Of a stretch of 64,000 nucleotides of DNA, positions 36,169 to 46,238 are shown piece by piece. This DNA comes from Providencia huaxiensis (GTDB lineage Bacteria; Pseudomonadota; Gammaproteobacteria; Enterobacterales; Enterobacteriaceae), in assembly GCF_002843235.3 (NCBI RefSeq), contig NZ_CP031123.2, positions 2,480,001 to 2,544,000 of the forward strand, read 5' to 3'. Position 1 is the first letter of the stretch. Each line of letters starts with the position of its first letter. The notes under the pieces were generated by a model, which saw only the letters and a program-made list of their open reading frames with translations, made no database searches and had not been told where the DNA came from. Position numbers and translations under genes: made by a program.

Positions 36169-38202
36169 TTAAAAAGTCACATTCATTTTTGCCCAGAAAT
36201 TTCTCCCTGGTTCATTCACTGGCACGTTGGATGAATAGCCAAAACCGCTGTTTCCAGCTAAATTAAGGTGCTCGCTATAGGTTTTGTCAAAAAGGTTATC
36301 AACACCTGCGCTTAATTTCATGTTTTCATTAATTTTATACGCTGTATTTAATGAAAAAATTGTGAAACCCGCACTTTTGCTAAAATCTTTACCCACTACA
36401 TTACCATCATTAATGGCAACGCGATTTTGGCGGCTCACGACTCGTACTAAGCCTGTCGTGGTCCAATCGCCTTTTTCCCACGATAAGCCAAATCGGCTTT
36501 CCAACGGTGGCATTTGCGGTAATGCCTTTCCATCTGTACGGTTTTCGCCCCATGAATACGCAAGGCTTGCATCCGCTTTCCACTCATCACTGAGTTTTTG
36601 TGCAACACCGAGTTCTCCTCCCATAATTAACGCATCCACATTTTCCACCTGGCTCATTCTTGGATTTGTTGCGCTATAACGGAAGAGAATAAAATCATCA
36701 ACACGCCCTACATATGCAGAAACCCATGCATTGGTGTCTTCATGGCTATATTTAGCACCAATATCTAGCTGAGTCGTTTTTTCAGTTTTTAGCTTATCAA
36801 ACACATTATTGCTACCATCCGGGCCGAGTTTAGGCGAGAACAATTCCCAATAATCAGGAAAGCGTTCTGTATAACCGACACCTGCATATAACATAACAGG
36901 CGTACCCGATAAAGAATGCTCATAACGCGCAAAGCCTGCTGGCATCACAGTATTACGCCCTGAAGAACCTACTCCGGTATTATTTTCGACTATCACGCGG
37001 TCTAAACGTACCCCGCTGACCACTTTGCCTTGCTCAGTTGGATGCCAAGTTAGCTCGCTAAAAACACCATAATCTTGAAATTGTGCATCTTTTTTCCAGC
37101 TATTGTGATTGTTTTTTCGATGCTTATTGGTTTGCATGTCTGCGCCGGCACGCAGTTCATAGTCTGACCATAACCATGTTCCCATCGTTCGCCCCCCCAT
37201 GGTTTCACGGTCAACTCGCATTTTCATTGGCATATTCATCATGCCATGGCCACCATGCCCCATATGACCACCACTCATTCCGCCACCTGATGGAGAACGA
37301 AGCGAGTAGTTATCCATTATATGATCGGCATAATTGTAATAGACATTCGCTTCAATTTTATCTAACACATCGCTGAGATTACTTTTCTCAAAGCGCAATC
37401 CTAAGCTTTCGCGTTTAAACTGAGAGCCATCCATTCCCCTCCCCGCATAGCGAGCTTCCCCATCGCCTTTACCAGCAGTCAACTCTAATAATGTGTATTC
37501 ATCAGGAGTCCAACCAACCGCAATATCAGTATTCCATTTGTCCCATTTAGACGGTACTTTGTCCCCATTACCATCTTTATAATCATTAGAACGTGACTTA
37601 TTGCCAATAACGCGAATGTAGCCAGACTCATTACCTAAACTCACATCTGCATTGCCATCCCAACGCTCATTAGATGCGGCTAAAACACTCGCGTTTCCTT
37701 TCATTCCTGCTTCAGTAAATAGCGGTTTTTCACGTTCAAAACGGATGGTTCCCGCAGAGTTCCCAGGCCCCCATAAAACAGTTTGAGGGCCTTTAATCAT
37801 ATTCAGTACATCAAAGTTTTCCGGTGAGATATAAGATGTAGGCGCATCCATACGAGAAGGACATGCACCTAACATCTCGCTATCATTGGTCAAAATACGC
37901 AAACGCGAGCCGAACATGCCACGAAAAACAGGATCACCGTTAGTCCCACCGTTTCGTATTTGTGAAAAACCCGGAATAGTTTTGAGATAATCAGAACCAT
38001 CACTCGCAGGGACGGGCTGCCTTGGTGTTTTAGGTGATGTCGTAATGGTTAATGGTGAATCAACTGGCGCAGTCACAATCATCACTGAGCTATCTGAGAT
38101 TGGGCTTTGGTTAATTTCAGCTTTAGCGGCTGTAGACGCCGTAAAAATTGCACTAATTACCAGTGTTGCAATAGGAGCCACTTTAAAAATGTGTGTGTTC
38201 AT
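36169..38202 (-). CDS. TonB-dependent copper receptor
   Basis: A 677-residue outer-membrane protein with a Sec signal peptide (cut near AKA|E29). A TonB-box-like stretch leads to the plug (LKTIPGFSQIRNGGTNGDPVFRGM, GPQTVLWGPG), then a 22-strand barrel ending in NVTF with a terminal Phe. It follows the NosA/OprC copper-receptor subfamily, including ACPSRMDAPTSYISPENFD. A surface loop rich in Met, His and Gly (SGGHMGHGGHGMMNMPMKM, about residues 312-330) is a likely Cu binding site. The DUF2946 gene is 181 bp upstream on the same strand. Confidence 0.9.
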   Translation of the reverse strand: MNTHIFKVAPIATLVISAIFTASTAAKAEINQSPISDSSVMIVTAPVDSPLTITTSPKTPRQPVPASDGSDYLKTIPGFSQIRNGGTNGDPVFRGMFGSRLRILTNDSEMLGACPSRMDAPTSYISPENFDVLNMIKGPQTVLWGPGNSAGTIRFEREKPLFTEAGMKGNASVLAASNERWDGNADVSLGNESGYIRVIGNKSRSNDYKDGNGDKVPSKWDKWNTDIAVGWTPDEYTLLELTAGKGDGEARYAGRGMDGSQFKRESLGLRFEKSNLSDVLDKIEANVYYNYADHIMDNYSLRSPSGGGMSGGHMGHGGHGMMNMPMKMRVDRETMGGRTMGTWLWSDYELRAGADMQTNKHRKNNHNSWKKDAQFQDYGVFSELTWHPTEQGKVVSGVRLDRVIVENNTGVGSSGRNTVMPAGFARYEHSLSGTPVMLYAGVGYTERFPDYWELFSPKLGPDGSNNVFDKLKTEKTTQLDIGAKYSHEDTNAWVSAYVGRVDDFILFRYSATNPRMSQVENVDALIMGGELGVAQKLSDEWKADASLAYSWGENRTDGKALPQMPPLESRFGLSWEKGDWTTTGLVRVVSRQNRVAINDGNVVGKDFSKSAGFTIFSLNTAYKINENMKLSAGVDNLFDKTYSEHLNLAGNSGFGYSSNVPVNEPGRNFWAKMNVTF

Positions 38203-38383
38203 TTTTTACCTGTTTCTTAGAGTATAGCTACGCTGCTTTCGCCTCTTAGCTTGCAAATACATTTTCAGCCCTCAAGGGGGAACCTCTTAAAAATCAAAGA
38301 AATTCAAGATGAACGAAAACGCTTTGCACAATAAAAGCAAAAGTAGCAATTTAATTAATTTGAAAATTTATAATATTAAGAAA

Positions 38384-38809
38384 TCAGGAGATTGGTGGGG
38401 CTCGAGCGAGATGTAATGACCATGGTCTAAATAACCAAATGTGAGTGCAACTCTCAAAGGGAATAAATAGAGTTAGCGTGGCAAATTGCCGAATAACCGC
38501 AGCAATAAGTAAGATAAGAAATGGGAAGTGGATCAATAATTGGCAGTAACCACATGCAATATCTTCCATCGGAGACTGCCCTATCCCCGTCATTAACATA
38601 TGGTTCATTGGTATAGAAACGTCACAGCCTTCAGACATAGGCATACTGTGATGCGAATGCATAGAAGAGTCTACCCTCTCACTTTGTATATCTGTACAAG
38701 TGTCCATATGCACCATGGACTTAGAAACCAAAGGTGCAATAAACAACATTGCAATGGCAAGCAAAGCAAGATAAGCGGATAGCTGTTTGATAAAAGGGCG
38801 CAGGTGCAA
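38384..38809 (-). CDS. DUF2946-family membrane protein
   Basis: A 141-residue protein. An N-terminal hydrophobic helix (LALLAIAMLFIAPLVS) is followed by a Met/His/Cys-rich periplasmic part (MHSHHSMPM) and a CGYCQLLIH motif just before a second helix, the DUF2946 pattern. Members accompany copper receptors and copper-handling genes. The reading frame begins with TTG at 38809; the ribosome site is poor, so the start is uncertain. Probably co-transcribed with the copper receptor gene. Confidence 0.75.
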   Translation of the reverse strand: MHLRPFIKQLSAYLALLAIAMLFIAPLVSKSMVHMDTCTDIQSERVDSSMHSHHSMPMSEGCDVSIPMNHMLMTGIGQSPMEDIACGYCQLLIHFPFLILLIAAVIRQFATLTLFIPFESCTHIWLFRPWSLHLARAPPIS

Positions 38810-39061
38810 CGTTTTTCCGTCATCTCAGTATGAATTTTATAGTGCGGAATTGTATCTTATTTGGAAGGGTGTTGTTATTTATTTTCAGAATTAATGTTAA
38901 CCACAGCGCAGCATCGCATACAAAAGACTAAAAAACAGACAATTGCTGATTAAAATCAATCTATTGATTAAATCTCTATTCTCAATACAACAGATTGAAA
39001 TTAAAGTAAATAATAAGCTCATTATTTACTTTAACATTATTTGGCTATTAACCATCTAACC

Positions 39062-39802
39062 CTAGCGATTTAGATGAGACCATTTTGTGTTAACCATTAC
39101 CTTGGTTATCTCTTCTTTAGTTTGAATTGGCTTGAGTTTATCCAGTTCAATCCAAACCGTTTTGGTTGATTGAAATCGGTTATCTGGCGTCAAACCACTC
39201 AATTTAATCTGTAAATATTGCTCTTTTTCTTTATCGCTAACACCTTGTTTAAATTCTTCATAAGCAACCATATATTTTTTTACTTCCTTGCCAGCTAACC
39301 CTTTTCTGAAAGTGACCAAAATTTTATAGCTGAGCTTTTCGTTAAGAAAATTTTTAACCACATCAGAGAGTGATTGATATGCGGCGATCTTGTCGTCTTT
39401 TGCTTTTTGAATATATTGTGGGCTTCTTGGAGCCTGACTTGGCTGATAATTAGGTTGCGCTCTCGCTAATGTCCTCTTTTGAACTGGCGTCCTGTGGGAG
39501 CGATTTAGATTGCTTGGCTCCGAAGCCGACCGATTTAATGCCAATGCCCCTGATATATTTTTTTGATGAATACTTGAAGGCTCTGAATAGGCGCGCCTTA
39601 AAGTAAAAACCCGAGTGGGAATTTTTGACCCTATCAGGTCAATCTGTTTTTTTTTAATACTACCAGCAAATTTATTTAATTTTAGCTGCTGATTCACAAG
39701 CTTTGTTTTAACTTCTTTATCTAATGGGAGTTTATTCAAACCTGATACGACTGGGTGAGAGATATTGGTTTGATGATAATTACGCATTAGTCGAGTGGCC
39801 AT
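39062..39802 (-). CDS. Unknown basic protein with Ser-Glu-Pro-Ser repeats
   Basis: No family recognised. The 246-residue product has a basic, disordered-looking first half and a more regular C-terminal domain (about residues 135-246). Twice it shows the same short pattern: RRAYSEPSS (about 69-77) and NRSASEPSN (about 90-98). There is no Sec signal or membrane helix. The composition is unlike the neighbouring housekeeping genes, suggesting acquired DNA. A secreted effector is conceivable but not shown. It stands alone beside the ccm operon. Confidence 0.6.
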   Translation of the reverse strand: MATRLMRNYHQTNISHPVVSGLNKLPLDKEVKTKLVNQQLKLNKFAGSIKKKQIDLIGSKIPTRVFTLRRAYSEPSSIHQKNISGALALNRSASEPSNLNRSHRTPVQKRTLARAQPNYQPSQAPRSPQYIQKAKDDKIAAYQSLSDVVKNFLNEKLSYKILVTFRKGLAGKEVKKYMVAYEEFKQGVSDKEKEQYLQIKLSGLTPDNRFQSTKTVWIELDKLKPIQTKEEITKVMVNTKWSHLNR

Positions 39803-39910
39803 ATTGCTTCCTTTTATCTAGTTATAAACTCAAACTATATTAAAAGAATTGATATCAGCTATCTTTAACAAACCGAAGTAATCAAAATCGTGGATTGTAA
39901 TATGAAAGGG

Positions 39911-39942
39911 AGTGTTATACAGGCGAACACCTGTATAACACT
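39911..39942. terminator. Hairpin at the end of the ccm operon
   Basis: AGTGTTATACAGG (39911-39923) and CCTGTATAACACT (39930-39942) form a perfect 13-bp stem with a 6-nt loop, 15 bp beyond the ccmH stop. A modest T run follows on the minus strand. Confidence 0.75.
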
Positions 39943-39956
39943 ATCAGTGAAAAAAC

Positions 39957-41027
39957 TTACTTATCGGAAGGCTGCCCTTTCTTTTCATGCACCATCATCA
40001 GAGCTTGTTCAACACTGCGTTCGATAATAGGACGACGTTGGTCATTCTCTGGCAGCAGTTTTAGCATCATTTGCCAAGCAGAAATGGCTTCAGCGTAGCG
40101 TTCTTGCTCAAATGCATTGAATGCAAAAATACTCAACGCTTTCACATTAGTGCGGTCTTCTGCGATCAGCTTTTTAAGTAATTCTGCACCTTGGCGGTTA
40201 TCTTCAGGATCAGAAGAGCGCGTCAAAACCTCCGCATATCCCATCACTACATTTTCATTTTTAGGGGCTAGGCGATAAGCACGGCCATAGGCATCGGTTG
40301 CCATAGTAGCATTCCCCAACACCATACCAATACGGCCTAGCATTTCCCACGCTTCTACATTTTGCGGGTCTTCCTGCAATCGAGTGCGTAACCCTAAAGC
40401 AAGGTGTTCCATTTCCGCATTATTGAGTGGCGGCTCAGATGGGTCTAGTGCTCTATCTAACAAAGCAGGGGCTTGTTGATAGGCATTATTCCAATCTGCC
40501 ACTTTCTCGTAACTGCCTACCTGATAATAAGCCCCACCCGCAACACCTAATGCGATGATAAACCCGGGTAAATAAACCCAATTGCTGGTACGAGAGGCCT
40601 CAGGCAATGCTTCCTCATCACCCTGCTCAACCTGTTTTAATCTAACGCGTTTTTTAGAACGGGCAAAAATGATCCAGCCGCCTACCGCTATAGCAACAAA
40701 TGGTAACCCCCATAGCATCACCGTGAGCGGTGTCAGAGGTGGGTTATAAGTGACGAAGTAACCATAGCGCGCAACCATATAATCAACGATTTCATCGCGG
40801 TTTTTGCCTTCTTTCATTAACTCATACACTTTTTGACGCAAGTCCAGTGCAATCATTGAGTTAGAATCCGCAATACTGTTGTTTTGACATTTAGGACAAC
40901 GCAGCTCTTCGGTTAACTTACGGAATTGCTGCTCTTGCTGTTCATTATCGAAAGTAAACACTTCTGTCGATGCATATGTCACCGTTGCACTTAACGCTAA
41001 CATCAATAAACCCAATAAATACCTCAT
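39957..41027 (-). CDS. ccmH: Cytochrome c maturation protein CcmH (CcmH-CcmI type fusion)
   Basis: A 356-residue inner-membrane protein. After a signal helix the periplasmic part has the redox motif LRCPKCQNNSIADSNS, which reduces the apocytochrome heme-binding cysteines, and ARYGYFVTYNPP. Two membrane segments and a C-terminal TPR region (from about 200) that holds the apocytochrome follow. The E. coli protein is also a fusion of this type. It overlaps ccmG by 4 bp. Confidence 0.95.
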   Translation of the reverse strand: MRYLLGLLMLALSATVTYASTEVFTFDNEQQEQQFRKLTEELRCPKCQNNSIADSNSMIALDLRQKVYELMKEGKNRDEIVDYMVARYGYFVTYNPPLTPLTVMLWGLPFVAIAVGGWIIFARSKKRVRLKQVEQGDEEALPEASRTSNWVYLPGFIIALGVAGGAYYQVGSYEKVADWNNAYQQAPALLDRALDPSEPPLNNAEMEHLALGLRTRLQEDPQNVEAWEMLGRIGMVLGNATMATDAYGRAYRLAPKNENVVMGYAEVLTRSSDPEDNRQGAELLKKLIAEDRTNVKALSIFAFNAFEQERYAEAISAWQMMLKLLPENDQRRPIIERSVEQALMMVHEKKGQPSDK

Positions 41028-41581
41028 TGGTTCGCCTCCTGATTATAGCGCTCCCAAAGGGGTTTAAATTCTTTTTCCCAAACGCGCTCGTCCATTGCCC
41101 CTGCGTGACGATAACGGATCACACCATTGCCATCAATTAAGAACGTTTCAGGTGCACCATATACCCCTAAATCAAGGCCTAACATACCTTCACCATCAAA
41201 TAAACTCAGAGCATAAGGGTTACCCAACTCACGTAACCACACAATGGCCTTATCCCGTTTATCTTTATAATTCAACCCGACCACACGGACACCTTGTGCA
41301 GACAATTTATTCAAATATTGATGTTCTGCACGGCATGTTGGGCACCATGTTGCCCAAACATTCAACAAGATAGGTTGCCCTTGTGTTAGCACATCCGATT
41401 CATAATGTTGACCGGGGTTTTCTAGTGACTCAAGGCGAAAAACGGGCACTGGCTTACCAATTAAAGCGGATTCTAATAAGCGAGGGTCATCCCCTTCTGC
41501 ATTACGCATCAATTGCCATAACAGAACCGCAGCAATTCCTGCAAAAATAATAAAAGGAATTAAGAAGACTTTGCGGTTCAT
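41024..41581 (-). CDS. ccmG: Thiol:disulfide interchange protein CcmG/DsbE
   Basis: A 185-residue membrane-anchored thioredoxin-like protein facing the periplasm. The active site is WATWCPTCRAEH, with the family-specific GAPETFLIDGNG after it. It keeps CcmH and apocytochrome thiols reduced. It overlaps ccmF and ccmH by 4 bp each. Confidence 0.96.
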   Translation of the reverse strand: MNRKVFLIPFIIFAGIAAVLLWQLMRNAEGDDPRLLESALIGKPVPVFRLESLENPGQHYESDVLTQGQPILLNVWATWCPTCRAEHQYLNKLSAQGVRVVGLNYKDKRDKAIVWLRELGNPYALSLFDGEGMLGLDLGVYGAPETFLIDGNGVIRYRHAGAMDERVWEKEFKPLWERYNQEANQ

Positions 41582-43509
41582 GCGGTTTCCCCTTGTAATT
41601 TACGACGACGATAACGTGGGTCAAACAAGCAAAATAACGCACCTATAGCCATTAATACGCCACCAGACCAGATCCAACGAACAAACGGTTTATAATACAA
41701 ACGCATCGTCCACGTATCTTTAGCAATTTCCTCACCCAATGCGGCATATAAATCGCGAGTAAAACCGCCATCAATCGCGGCTTCGGTCATAACAGCTCGG
41801 CTAACGCTATAAAAACGTTTTTCTGGCATTAAAACACCGATGACTTTGTCTTTCTCTTTCACTGAAATACTGCCAATAACGCCTTGGTAGTTAGGGCCAT
41901 CAGCCTCTTTTACCCCATTAAATACAAAGGTATAAGCACGAATTGAAATGCTATCACCCGGCTTCATTTTCACATCACGCTCAATACTGTAATTTTGGCT
42001 AAAGGCAATACCGACGATGGTTACCGCTAAACCTAAGTGCGCCAGTACCATTCCCCAATAACTTGGCGTGAGCTTGATTTTCTTACTGATGCGCACTCGC
42101 ATTTCCGCGAACGCAAGAATAGCTATCCAGCACGCCATCATTAAGCCGACAACCGTCAGCGCTTCTACCCTATCTTCCATTAATAATGGCAAGGCAAAAG
42201 AGAGAATAACGGTTAATACCGTTGCAATGATTAATAATTTTTTGATAGCCGCAGGGCGGTCACGCCCCCAGCGTACGAGTGGGCCAATTCCAAGTAACAA
42301 GGCAAATGGCACCATCAACGCGATAAACATGGTATTAAAGAACGGTTCACCAATGGAAATCGTACCCAGACCAATTTGTTTATGGACCAACGGTAGCAAT
42401 GTACCGAGTAACACGACTAACATCGCTGCTGTTAGGATAACGTTATTGCCCAATAACATGGATTCACGAGACCATAGCGCATTGTTAACTCTTGAGCGTA
42501 CTTTGTGCCCACGCAGTGCAAACACCAATAAAGAGCCGCCAATCACTAACACCATGAAGGCTAAGATGAATAACCCTCGAGATGGGTCTGAGGCAAAGGC
42601 GTGTACAGAAACCAATACCCCTGAACGGACTAAGAAAGTCCCGAGTAAACACAGTGAGAAAGCAAAAATCGACAATAATAGTGACCAGGCTTTAAACGTG
42701 GCTCGCTGTTCAGTAACGGAAAGTGAGTGGATCAATGCCGTCCCCACTAACCATGGCATAAAGGAGGCATTTTCCACTGGGTCCCAGAACCACCAGCCTC
42801 CCCAGCCTAATTCGTAATAGGCCCATGCGGAACCTAGCATGATCCCCAGTGTTAAAAAGAACCATGCTGCCATCGTCCAAGGGCGAGCGAAGCGCGTGAA
42901 AGAGCTATCTAACCGGCCACTTAACAATGCCGCAATCGCAAAGGCAAATGCCACTGAGAAGCCGACATAGCCCATATATAACAATGGTGGGTGGAAAATC
43001 AGCCCGGGGTCTTGCAGTAATGGATTGAGGTCACGCCCTTCAATCGGAAAGGCGGGTAGCGTGCGCGAAAACGGATTTGAAGTGAAGATGATAAACAGTA
43101 AGAAACCAACGCTAACCATCCCCATGACGGCCAAAACACGGGCGACAATGTCGAGAGGCATTCGGTAACTGCAAATTGCTACCGCAAATGTCCAGCCGCT
43201 CATTAATAATACCCAAAGTAATAATGAGCCTTCGTGAGCTCCCCATGTTGCAGCAACACGATACCAAATTGGCAATTGCGTATTCGAGTTATTGGCAACA
43301 TAAGTGACTGAGAAATCATTAACAACAAAGGCATTCACTAATACTAGGAATGCCCCTGTTACACAGAGAAAAAGTAACCATGCTAATGGACGCGATGATG
43401 CCATCAGGCGGGCATCATTGCGAGCCACTCCCCATAGCGGGTAAAAAGACAGCAAAACGGCAAGACCTAATGCCAAACACAGTAAAACGCTACCAATTTC
43501 AGGGATCAT
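41578..43509 (-). CDS. ccmF: Heme lyase subunit CcmF
   Basis: A 643-residue polytopic inner-membrane protein that transfers heme from CcmE to apocytochrome c together with CcmH. The tryptophan-rich WWD domain [18 protein letters not shown] and the conserved His-bearing [11 protein letters not shown] are present. Overlaps ccmE and ccmG by 4 bp. A paralogue, nrfE, lies in this window. Confidence 0.96.
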   Translation of the reverse strand: MIPEIGSVLLCLALGLAVLLSFYPLWGVARNDARLMASSRPLAWLLFLCVTGAFLVLVNAFVVNDFSVTYVANNSNTQLPIWYRVAATWGAHEGSLLLWVLLMSGWTFAVAICSYRMPLDIVARVLAVMGMVSVGFLLFIIFTSNPFSRTLPAFPIEGRDLNPLLQDPGLIFHPPLLYMGYVGFSVAFAFAIAALLSGRLDSSFTRFARPWTMAAWFFLTLGIMLGSAWAYYELGWGGWWFWDPVENASFMPWLVGTALIHSLSVTEQRATFKAWSLLLSIFAFSLCLLGTFLVRSGVLVSVHAFASDPSRGLFILAFMVLVIGGSLLVFALRGHKVRSRVNNALWSRESMLLGNNVILTAAMLVVLLGTLLPLVHKQIGLGTISIGEPFFNTMFIALMVPFALLLGIGPLVRWGRDRPAAIKKLLIIATVLTVILSFALPLLMEDRVEALTVVGLMMACWIAILAFAEMRVRISKKIKLTPSYWGMVLAHLGLAVTIVGIAFSQNYSIERDVKMKPGDSISIRAYTFVFNGVKEADGPNYQGVIGSISVKEKDKVIGVLMPEKRFYSVSRAVMTEAAIDGGFTRDLYAALGEEIAKDTWTMRLYYKPFVRWIWSGGVLMAIGALFCLFDPRYRRRKLQGETA

Positions 43510-43997
43510 GATGCATTGTCCTTATAGGCAGCAGCTGGCCTGCGATGGTTTTCCTGCATCGCCTTTTCAACCTCTGGTGGCGTATAGTTTTCATCATGTT
43601 TAGCAAGCACTTCTTTCGCTAAAATATGATTATTCTCTTGTAATTCCCCTTGAACAACAACACCTTGCCCTTCTTTGAATAAGTCAGGCAAAATTCCATG
43701 ATAACTTACGTCCACTTCACCTTCGGCATCATAAACTGTGAAAGTAATATTGACGGCATTAGAGACGGGGTAAGAATCACGTACCACACTACCGGGCATC
43801 ACCATGCCGCCAACGCGCAAACGCTGCCCAACTTCAGGGATTTGCTGAGTTTCCCGCTTACCGTAGATGATTTCACCGGGGGTATAAAACAAGTCAATAC
43901 TTGAGCGCAATGCGTAGAGAATCAATGCGAGGGTTAACCCCACGCCAACCAATATGGAACAGATCAACCAAAGTCGGTTACGACGACGAATATTCAC
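43506..43997 (-). CDS. ccmE: Heme chaperone CcmE
   Basis: A 163-residue protein with one N-terminal membrane helix and a periplasmic OB-fold. The covalent heme-binding His is in [13 protein letters not shown] near residue 130. It carries heme from CcmC to CcmF. Overlaps ccmD and ccmF by 4 bp. Confidence 0.96.
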   Translation of the reverse strand: MNIRRRNRLWLICSILVGVGLTLALILYALRSSIDLFYTPGEIIYGKRETQQIPEVGQRLRVGGMVMPGSVVRDSYPVSNAVNITFTVYDAEGEVDVSYHGILPDLFKEGQGVVVQGELQENNHILAKEVLAKHDENYTPPEVEKAMQENHRRPAAAYKDNAS

Positions 43998-44206
43998 ACT
44001 CCCTCCCTACGCGCTCTTGCTGCTTTTTGTCTTACTTCACGAGCTTGCTGTTGAATAATTGCATTTATTATCATTTTTCTTTGTATGTATGTATGCAAAC
44101 AGAGTAACAAAATAGGTATTAATGTCAGCGCAACCGCCAGCCATACATAAAAACCATAGCCGCCCATCGCCCAAAACTCACTCCAAGATGCAAATGCGCT
44201 AGTCAT
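43994..44206 (-). CDS. ccmD: Heme exporter protein CcmD
   Basis: A 70-residue small membrane protein with a single helix (about residues 18-38) and a basic cytoplasmic tail. CcmD sits in the CcmC-CcmE complex and helps release holo-CcmE. Overlaps its neighbours by 4 bp. Confidence 0.92.
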   Translation of the reverse strand: MTSAFASWSEFWAMGGYGFYVWLAVALTLIPILLLCLHTYIQRKMIINAIIQQQAREVRQKAARARREGV

Positions 44207-44943
44207 GATTGACGTCCTTTTTTATTCACAATATCTAATACCCATGGACGGTTACGTTCTAACATCAATAATTGGCTACGTAAACGGATTAACGTTAATG
44301 AGATAAAAAGAAATAGGTAACCAAGGATAGCTAAACGAAGTGGTGTACGCATAGCAGGGTTGATGCTTTCTTGCATACGTGTAGATGGTTGGTGCAAGGT
44401 TTGCCACCATTCAACTGAATAATGAATGATAGGTAAGTTAATCACACCAATTAATACTAAAATTGCAGCGGCCTTTCCTGCTGTACGGCGGTCATCAAAC
44501 GCATGCCATAAAGCAATAATCCCCACATACAGAAAAAACAGAATTAATTCAGAAGTTAAACGTGCATCCCATACCCACCATGCCCCCCACATTGGTTTAC
44601 CCCATGTCGCACCGGTAACCAATGCGATAAAGGTAAATACCGCCCCGACAGGCGCCATTGCAGCTATCGCCAATTCAGAGACTTTCATTTGCCATACGAG
44701 ACCGACAAAAGCGGTGATCGCCATGGTGGCATAGATCCCCATTGACCACATTGCAGCAGGCACATGGATATACATAATACGATAACTTTGGCTTTGGACT
44801 TTATCGGTTGGCGCAAAGCCAAATCCCCAAATCCATCCCACTGCTAAACAAATTACACTCAATATGATAAACCACGGTATTAGACGCCCACATAACCGGT
44901 AAAGGTTAACTGGGATGGCAAGTTGATGAAGCTTTTTCCACAT
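44203..44943 (-). CDS. ccmC: Heme-handling protein CcmC
   Basis: A 246-residue protein with six helices and the WWD motif WGKPMWGAWWVWDARLTS, flanked by heme-ligand His residues in MYIHVPAAMW and IIHYSVEWW. It loads heme on CcmE. As the first ccm gene here it is preceded by napC, not by ccmA and ccmB as in E. coli. Confidence 0.95.
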   Translation of the reverse strand: MWKKLHQLAIPVNLYRLCGRLIPWFIILSVICLAVGWIWGFGFAPTDKVQSQSYRIMYIHVPAAMWSMGIYATMAITAFVGLVWQMKVSELAIAAMAPVGAVFTFIALVTGATWGKPMWGAWWVWDARLTSELILFFLYVGIIALWHAFDDRRTAGKAAAILVLIGVINLPIIHYSVEWWQTLHQPSTRMQESINPAMRTPLRLAILGYLFLFISLTLIRLRSQLLMLERNRPWVLDIVNKKGRQS

Positions 44944-45140
44944 AGTTTAATTACCCTGATTTATTATATTGTTAGTAAATGCTGCGCGACAGAATCATAC
45001 AATACACATTAAAAAAGCAAATATATTGATTTAACACAAATATAACTTAGGCTGATCATACTCAAACGCATAACCAGCCTATTTATTGATCATTACTTAT
45101 AATTCATCGGTATAACTCATCATAAAATGATTACCTTAAA
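44944..45140. other. Spacer between napC and ccmC
   Basis: A 197-bp AT-rich spacer at the place where ccmAB lie in E. coli. AGGCTG and CAGCCT arms near 45051-45084 give a weak hairpin behind napC. No remnant of ccmA (Walker motifs) or ccmB is visible. The ccm genes probably have a promoter here. Confidence 0.55.
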
Positions 45141-45779
45141 TTAAAAGCCAGGTTCAACTTCACGCATGTCCGGCAACTTATGGGCGATCCCTTTATGGCA
45201 ATCAATGCAGGTTTTGCCATCCGTGATGGCTTGGTCATGCATTTTAGCTGCAACCCCTTTTTGTGCCGTGAAATCCATATACTCAAAGTTGTGGCAGTTA
45301 CGACACTCTTGTGAGTCGTTATTTTTCATCCGTCGCCACTCGCTTTGCGCCATCGCTAACCGATGGTCTTCAAATTTTTGAGGCGTGTCGATGATGCCAA
45401 AAATTTTTCCGTATAACTCCTTGCTCGCTTGAATTTTACGCACCATTTTGGGGCCGAACTCATGCGGTACGTGACAATCTGGGCAAGTTGCACGGACACC
45501 ACTACGGTTAGTATAGTGAATAGTATCCATATATTCTTCATAGACATTCTCACGCATTTCATGGCAGCTAATACAGAACTCTTCCGTATTGGCCATTTCC
45601 ATACCCGTATTGAAGCCGCCCCAGAAGATAACACCACTCACGAAACCAATCAGTAATAAGGTTCCTAATGCTAAACGGCTTGGCCTACGCCACCACCGCC
45701 ATACTCGGCCGATTAGCCCAAACAAACCCTTTTTCTTCGGCTTGTCATCATGTGTTTGCTTATCATTGTTATTTGACAT
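45141..45779 (-). CDS. napC: Tetraheme c-type cytochrome NapC
   Basis: A 212-residue membrane-anchored periplasmic cytochrome that takes electrons from quinol and passes them to NapB/NapA. One N-terminal helix (about residues 36-56) and four heme motifs: CISCH, CPDCH, CRNCH, CIDCH. Last gene of the nap operon. Confidence 0.96.
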   Translation of the reverse strand: MSNNNDKQTHDDKPKKKGLFGLIGRVWRWWRRPSRLALGTLLLIGFVSGVIFWGGFNTGMEMANTEEFCISCHEMRENVYEEYMDTIHYTNRSGVRATCPDCHVPHEFGPKMVRKIQASKELYGKIFGIIDTPQKFEDHRLAMAQSEWRRMKNNDSQECRNCHNFEYMDFTAQKGVAAKMHDQAITDGKTCIDCHKGIAHKLPDMREVEPGF

Positions 45780-45788
45780 AATTCCCCC

Positions 45789-46238
45789 TTATTTCCCAAA
45801 ACCTTTGGATGGGGTAAATGTGTTATCAACAATCGGTGCTGTGTCTGATTGCGGCACGTGGCACTGTAGACAGAAGTAACGGTTTGGTGCGACTTCGCCG
45901 AGGACTTTGCCTGTTGCATCCATAAAGTGCGTTGGGCTAACTCTTGGTGCCCCTGTGGTACGATAATTTTCCACGCCATGGCATTGCAAACAACGATTAG
46001 TATTAGTGGTAATTTGATAACCTTCAACACTATGTGGGATCATTGGTGGCTGATTCACATAGTTTAATGCCATTCTTTCTTGCTCTTTCGGAATATGAAT
46101 GCTTCCTTCTGACGTACCGGATACTTCTGGTGATTGGGTCAGGTCTACACCATTAGCAGCCCAAACAAGACTGCTTACAACAAAGGCCATTCCAGCCACC
46201 CAACGGCTGATCGTCTTTTTCAGGACAGGATTTTTCAT
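45789..46238 (-). CDS. napB: Diheme cytochrome NapB
   Basis: The small electron-transfer subunit of periplasmic nitrate reductase. A Sec signal peptide (cut after VWA) and two CLQCH heme sites; conserved IPHSVEGYQIT and PTHFMD. ATG 46238 starts the normal leader MKNPVLKK and lies almost on top of the napH stop; an in-frame codon at 46259 would add seven residues inside napH. 149 residues. Confidence 0.95.
   Translation of the reverse strand: MKNPVLKKTISRWVAGMAFVVSSLVWAANGVDLTQSPEVSGTSEGSIHIPKEQERMALNYVNQPPMIPHSVEGYQITTNTNRCLQCHGVENYRTTGAPRVSPTHFMDATGKVLGEVAPNRYFCLQCHVPQSDTAPIVDNTFTPSKGFGK

Noticed and set aside
42068..42817. A 249-codon plus-strand ORF opposite ccmF
   Set aside because: It is a shadow of the well-supported ccmF; its translation is rich in Asn/Thr/Pro, typical of antisense to a hydrophobic gene, and shows no motif.
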